A stretch of DNA of 6,959 nt from assembly GCA_905202605.1 (NCBI GenBank), contig CAJKSU010000154.1:1-6959 (forward strand). The letters run 5' to 3'. Under the pieces are notes generated by a model that was not told the DNA's origin, searched no databases, and saw nothing but the letters and a program-made list of their open reading frames with translations. Positions 4,476-6,959 of the stretch are shown here, one piece after another (position 1 is the first letter of the stretch; each line of letters starts with the position of its first letter). The stretch comes from an uncultured Eubacteriales bacterium. Its GTDB lineage: Bacteria; Bacillota; Clostridia; Oscillospirales; Oscillospiraceae. The translations under genes were made by a program, and so were the position numbers.

Positions 4476-5231
4476 CTAGCGCACCGGAATATTCCGCTGC
4501 CTGAGATACTCTTTGACCTGCGGCACTGTAAGAGTTCCATAATGGAACAGGCTTGCCGCCAGAGCAGCATCGCAGCCGGTTTTATCGAACACCTCATAGA
4601 AGTCTTCCAGCCGTCCTGCGCCGCCGCTGGCGATCACTGGGATGGACACGGCGTCCACCACAGCCTTTGTCATCTCCAGATCAAAGCCCGCCTGAGTACC
4701 GTCTGCGTCCATGGAGGTGAGCAGGATCTCCCCTGCGCCCTGCGCCTGCCCCCTCTTTGCCCACTCCACCACGTCAAGCCCCGTGGGGGTGCGGCCTCCG
4801 GCAATGACGACCTCCCAGCCGCCGTCCGTTCGGCGCTTTCCGTCAATGGCAAGCACCACACACTGGCTGCCGAACCGCTCTGCGGCCCGCGCAATCAGCT
4901 CCGGATCCTTCACTGCTGCGGAGTTCACAGAGATCTTATCCGCTCCGGCTCGGAGAATCTCCTGAAAGTCCTCCACCCGGCGGATGCCGCCGCCGACAGT
5001 CAGGGGGACAAATACCTTTTTCCCGGTGTTTTCAATCACGTCCACCACGGACCTTCGGGCGTCGCTGGTGGCGGTGATATCCAGAAACACCACCTCATCC
5101 GCACCCTGATCGGAATAATACTTTGCCAGCTCCACCGGGTCGCCAGCGTCCCGGATGTCCACAAAATTAACGCCCTTTACCACTCTGCCGTCCTTTACGT
5201 CCAGACAGGGGATGATTCTCTTCGCCAGCAT
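4476..5231 (-). CDS. hisF: Imidazole glycerol phosphate synthase, cyclase subunit (HisF)
   Basis: 251 residues, full length. HisF is a (beta/alpha)8 barrel that uses ammonia channelled from HisH to convert PRFAR into imidazole glycerol phosphate and AICAR. The catalytic aspartates fall at the canonical numbers: Asp11 in IIPCLDVKDG and Asp130 in LAIDGKR. Phosphate-binding loops are seen in LTVGGGIR (77-84) and in IASGGAG in the second half, with LLTSMDADGT preceding it. The start at 5231 has GGGAGG (5239-5244) seven bases upstream and overlaps the hisA stop by one base (TAATG). It acts as a heterodimer with HisH, encoded two genes upstream. Confidence 0.98.
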   Translation of the reverse strand: MLAKRIIPCLDVKDGRVVKGVNFVDIRDAGDPVELAKYYSDQGADEVVFLDITATSDARRSVVDVIENTGKKVFVPLTVGGGIRRVEDFQEILRAGADKISVNSAAVKDPELIARAAERFGSQCVVLAIDGKRRTDGGWEVVIAGGRTPTGLDVVEWAKRGQAQGAGEILLTSMDADGTQAGFDLEMTKAVVDAVSIPVIASGGAGRLEDFYEVFDKTGCDAALAASLFHYGTLTVPQVKEYLRQRNIPVR

Positions 5232-5944
5232 TACTTCGCCTCCCGAATCGCTTTACGTAGATCGATGGTACCGGCATAGTAGGCCTTTCCGATAATCGCG
5301 CCGTCCATTCCGGCTGCCTTCAGCGCCGTAATATCCTCGTTGCAGGACACGCCGCCGCTGGCGGTGATCTTGCAGCCCACCGCCTGCCGCAGAGCCTTTA
5401 GCCGCTCCATGCTGGGGCCGGACAGTGCGCCGTCGGTGGCGATATCCGTAAAGATGACGTTCTGTACCCCCAGTGCGTCCATACTCTTGGCAAATTCCAG
5501 ATAGTCAAGGCCGCTGCCCTGCTCCCATCCGGCGGTTTTCACCTCGCCGTCCAGAGCGTCGATACCCACGGCGATCTTGTCCCCATAGACCTCCACCGCC
5601 TGCCGCACAAACGCCGGGTCAGAGACTGCCGCAGAGCCGATGACGCACCGGCTGACTCCCAGCCGGAATACCTTCTCCAGATCCGCCATGGAGCGGATGC
5701 CGCCGCCCAGCTCGATTTTCAGCCCGGGCTGCTGACAAACCGCCTGCACAATCTCGCTGTTTTTCCTTACGCCGTCTCTGGCGCCGTCCAGATCCACCAT
5801 ATGGATCCACTCCGCGCCCGCCTGACGAAAGGCCTGCGCCGTTTCCACCGGATCCTCCGCCACCTGATGCACCGTAGCAAAATCCCCCCTGAGCAGCCGG
5901 ACGCACTTGCCGTCCTTTAAATCAATGGCAGGATAAATAATCAT
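5231..5944 (-). CDS. hisA: ProFAR isomerase (HisA)
   Basis: 237 residues, full length for HisA. It is a (beta/alpha)8 barrel that performs the Amadori rearrangement of ProFAR to PRFAR, the step before HisF/HisH. Catalytic Asp8 is in YPAIDLKDGKCVRL and Asp129 in VGIDALDG; the second-half motif IFTDIATDGALSGP and the phosphate loops IELGGGIR (77-84) and ASGGV are present. The aromatic VKTAGW segment (135-140) is also as in HisA. Nothing points to the dual HisA/TrpF type of actinobacteria, though this cannot be excluded by eye. The start at 5944 overlaps the hisH stop by 4 bases (ATGA), with GGGGAG (5953-5958) eight bases upstream. Confidence 0.97.
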   Translation of the reverse strand: MIIYPAIDLKDGKCVRLLRGDFATVHQVAEDPVETAQAFRQAGAEWIHMVDLDGARDGVRKNSEIVQAVCQQPGLKIELGGGIRSMADLEKVFRLGVSRCVIGSAAVSDPAFVRQAVEVYGDKIAVGIDALDGEVKTAGWEQGSGLDYLEFAKSMDALGVQNVIFTDIATDGALSGPSMERLKALRQAVGCKITASGGVSCNEDITALKAAGMDGAIIGKAYYAGTIDLRKAIREAK

Positions 5945-6546
5945 GTTGTCAGCTCCCCAAAGTTTTTAAGAATGGTCATGCCCACCGGGCCGCTTTTCTC
6001 CGGATGGAACTGGCAGCCAAACACGTTCCCACGGGCGACCATTGCGGTCACCATGGTTCCGTAATCCGTCACCATAGCCAGATCCTCCGGCTGCGACACC
6101 TTAGCGCAGAAGGTATGGACAAAATAGACGTAATCGCCGTTGCTTAGCCCCGCAGTCAAGGGATTTTCGTGGACGATTTTCAGGCTGTTCCAGCCGATGT
6201 GGGGCAGCTTCAGGCTGGTTTCGATTCTCTCCACCGTGCCGTGGATCAGCCCCAGCCCCCGATCTCCGCCCATTTCGGTGCTGGAATCCAGCAGCATCTG
6301 CATGCCAAGGCAGATGCCCAGCAGCGGCTTTTTCCCCGCCTGCCGCAAAATTGCCTGATCCATGCCGGATTTGCGCAGCGCCGCCATGCACATGGGAAAT
6401 GCGCCCACGCCGGGCAGGATCATACCGTCCGCACGCTCCAGCTCCTCCGGCTTTGTTGCAATGGTATTGGCATAGCCCAGATGATCCAGCGCCTTTGTGA
6501 CGCTTTTCAGATTTCCGGTTCCATAATCAATTACCGCAATGCTCAT
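5941..6546 (-). CDS. hisH: Imidazole glycerol phosphate synthase, glutaminase subunit (HisH)
   Basis: 201 residues, a class I glutamine amidotransferase of normal length. It hydrolyses glutamine and passes ammonia to HisF. The catalytic triad is intact: Cys79 in the nucleophile elbow LLGICLGMQ, His181 and Glu183 in GCQFHPEKSG. Other HisH hallmarks are DYGTGNLKSV (7-16), LPGVGAFP (44-51) and PHIGWN (115-120). The start at 6546 overlaps the hisB stop by 4 bases (ATGA), and AAAGGAG lies 8 bases upstream inside the hisB 3' end. The order hisB-hisH-hisA-hisF is the common core of bacterial his operons. Confidence 0.98.
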   Translation of the reverse strand: MSIAVIDYGTGNLKSVTKALDHLGYANTIATKPEELERADGMILPGVGAFPMCMAALRKSGMDQAILRQAGKKPLLGICLGMQMLLDSSTEMGGDRGLGLIHGTVERIETSLKLPHIGWNSLKIVHENPLTAGLSNGDYVYFVHTFCAKVSQPEDLAMVTDYGTMVTAMVARGNVFGCQFHPEKSGPVGMTILKNFGELTT

Positions 6547-6959
6547 GCCAACGCTCCTTTGGTGGAGGTCACCTGATCCGACACCACACGGATCGCCTCC
6601 TTGAGGCTCAGTCCCAGTGCCTTGAACAGTCCCTCAGTGATATGATGGGCGTTCTCCCCGTACTCACAGCGCAGATGCAGGGTGATGCCGCTGTTCATGG
6701 CGAAGGCACGCATAAACTCTCTAGTCAGACAGCTGTCATAATCCCCGATCATCGGCTGGGGCATGGGCGCGTTCATCACAAGATAGGGCCGCCCGGACAC
6801 ATCCAGCGCGCAGAATTCCAGACTCTCGTCCATGGGAACGAAGCTGGAAGCAAAGCGGACGATCCCCAGTTTGTCCCCCAGCGCCTCCTTCAGCGCCATA
6901 CCCAGAACAATACCCACGTCCTCCACCGAATGGTGACCGTCCACATATAAATCGCCCTT
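6543..6959 (-). CDS. hisB: Imidazoleglycerol-phosphate dehydratase (HisB), C-terminal part (5' end outside window)
   Basis: 138 residues are visible; the frame runs open off the right edge beginning KGDLYVDGHH, so roughly the first third is missing. HisB dehydrates imidazole glycerol phosphate to imidazole acetol phosphate using a di-manganese site. Both metal-ligand motifs of the C-terminal repeat region are seen: HHSVED at about visible residues 9-14 and NAHHITEG further on, with the substrate-contact stretch SSFVPMDESLEF between them and the usual STKGAL ending. A GTG at 6944 is in frame but is the Val of LYVDGHH, not a start. This appears to be the monofunctional dehydratase, as is normal outside enterobacteria, but the missing N-terminus prevents ruling out a fused phosphatase. 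The stop overlaps the hisH start by 4 bases. Confidence 0.97.
   Translation of the reverse strand, partial: KGDLYVDGHHSVEDVGIVLGMALKEALGDKLGIVRFASSFVPMDESLEFCALDVSGRPYLVMNAPMPQPMIGDYDSCLTREFMRAFAMNSGITLHLRCEYGENAHHITEGLFKALGLSLKEAIRVVSDQVTSTKGALA

Noticed and set aside
4542..5279. Rightward 245-codon open frame opposite hisF, and similar ones opposite hisH and hisB
   Set aside because: These are antisense shadows caused by GC-rich codon use; hisF, hisH and hisB carry intact catalytic motifs on the minus strand.
1..6959. CRISPR array, tRNA/rRNA, insertion sequence, phage or defence genes
   Set aside because: No regularly spaced repeats, no cloverleaf-type sequence, no transposase or integrase motif, and all genes are housekeeping, envelope or developmental.

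Overview
This is an ordinary chromosomal segment of a spore-former-type Clostridia genome. An Oscillospiraceae/Ruminococcaceae-like gut anaerobe fits best: Spo0A and IreB are Firmicutes-specific, promoters and AGGAGG-type ribosome sites are of the Gram-positive kind, and the genes are moderately GC-rich with AT-rich spacers. The genus assignment is an inference, since no rRNA or other marker is present.

Layout, left to right. The end of a DUF6062-like gene runs rightward off the left edge (1-281) and finishes with a hairpin. Everything else reads leftward. spo0A (455-1234), the master regulator of sporulation, converges on the DUF6062-like gene and has its own terminator, a good core promoter, and two head-to-tail 0A boxes one helical turn apart. 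Next is a two-gene unit with a near-consensus promoter: a 99-residue protein of unknown function (2937-3236) followed by a secreted cell-wall hydrolase with three SH3b domains and an NlpC/P60 catalytic domain (1454-2896), closed by a 14-bp-stem terminator. ireB (3458-3703) sits alone between its own promoter and terminator. The right half (3813-6959) is the distal part of a histidine operon, transcribed hisB-hisH-hisA-hisF-hisI-hisE, tightly packed with 1-4 bp overlaps and one 10-nt gap; hisB continues off the right edge.

How the genes work together. HisE and HisI convert PR-ATP to ProFAR, HisA isomerises it to PRFAR, HisH/HisF turn PRFAR into imidazole glycerol phosphate plus AICAR, and HisB dehydrates IGP. 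The left half is cell-envelope and development related: Spo0A, a wall hydrolase, and the substrate of a PASTA-type Ser/Thr kinase (IreB).

I found no previously undescribed system. The most useful observations are the apparent autoregulatory architecture at spo0A, the atypical phosphoacceptor pocket of this Spo0A, the absence of the usual spoIVB neighbour, the stand-alone ireB, and the uncharacterised 99-residue protein in front of the wall hydrolase.
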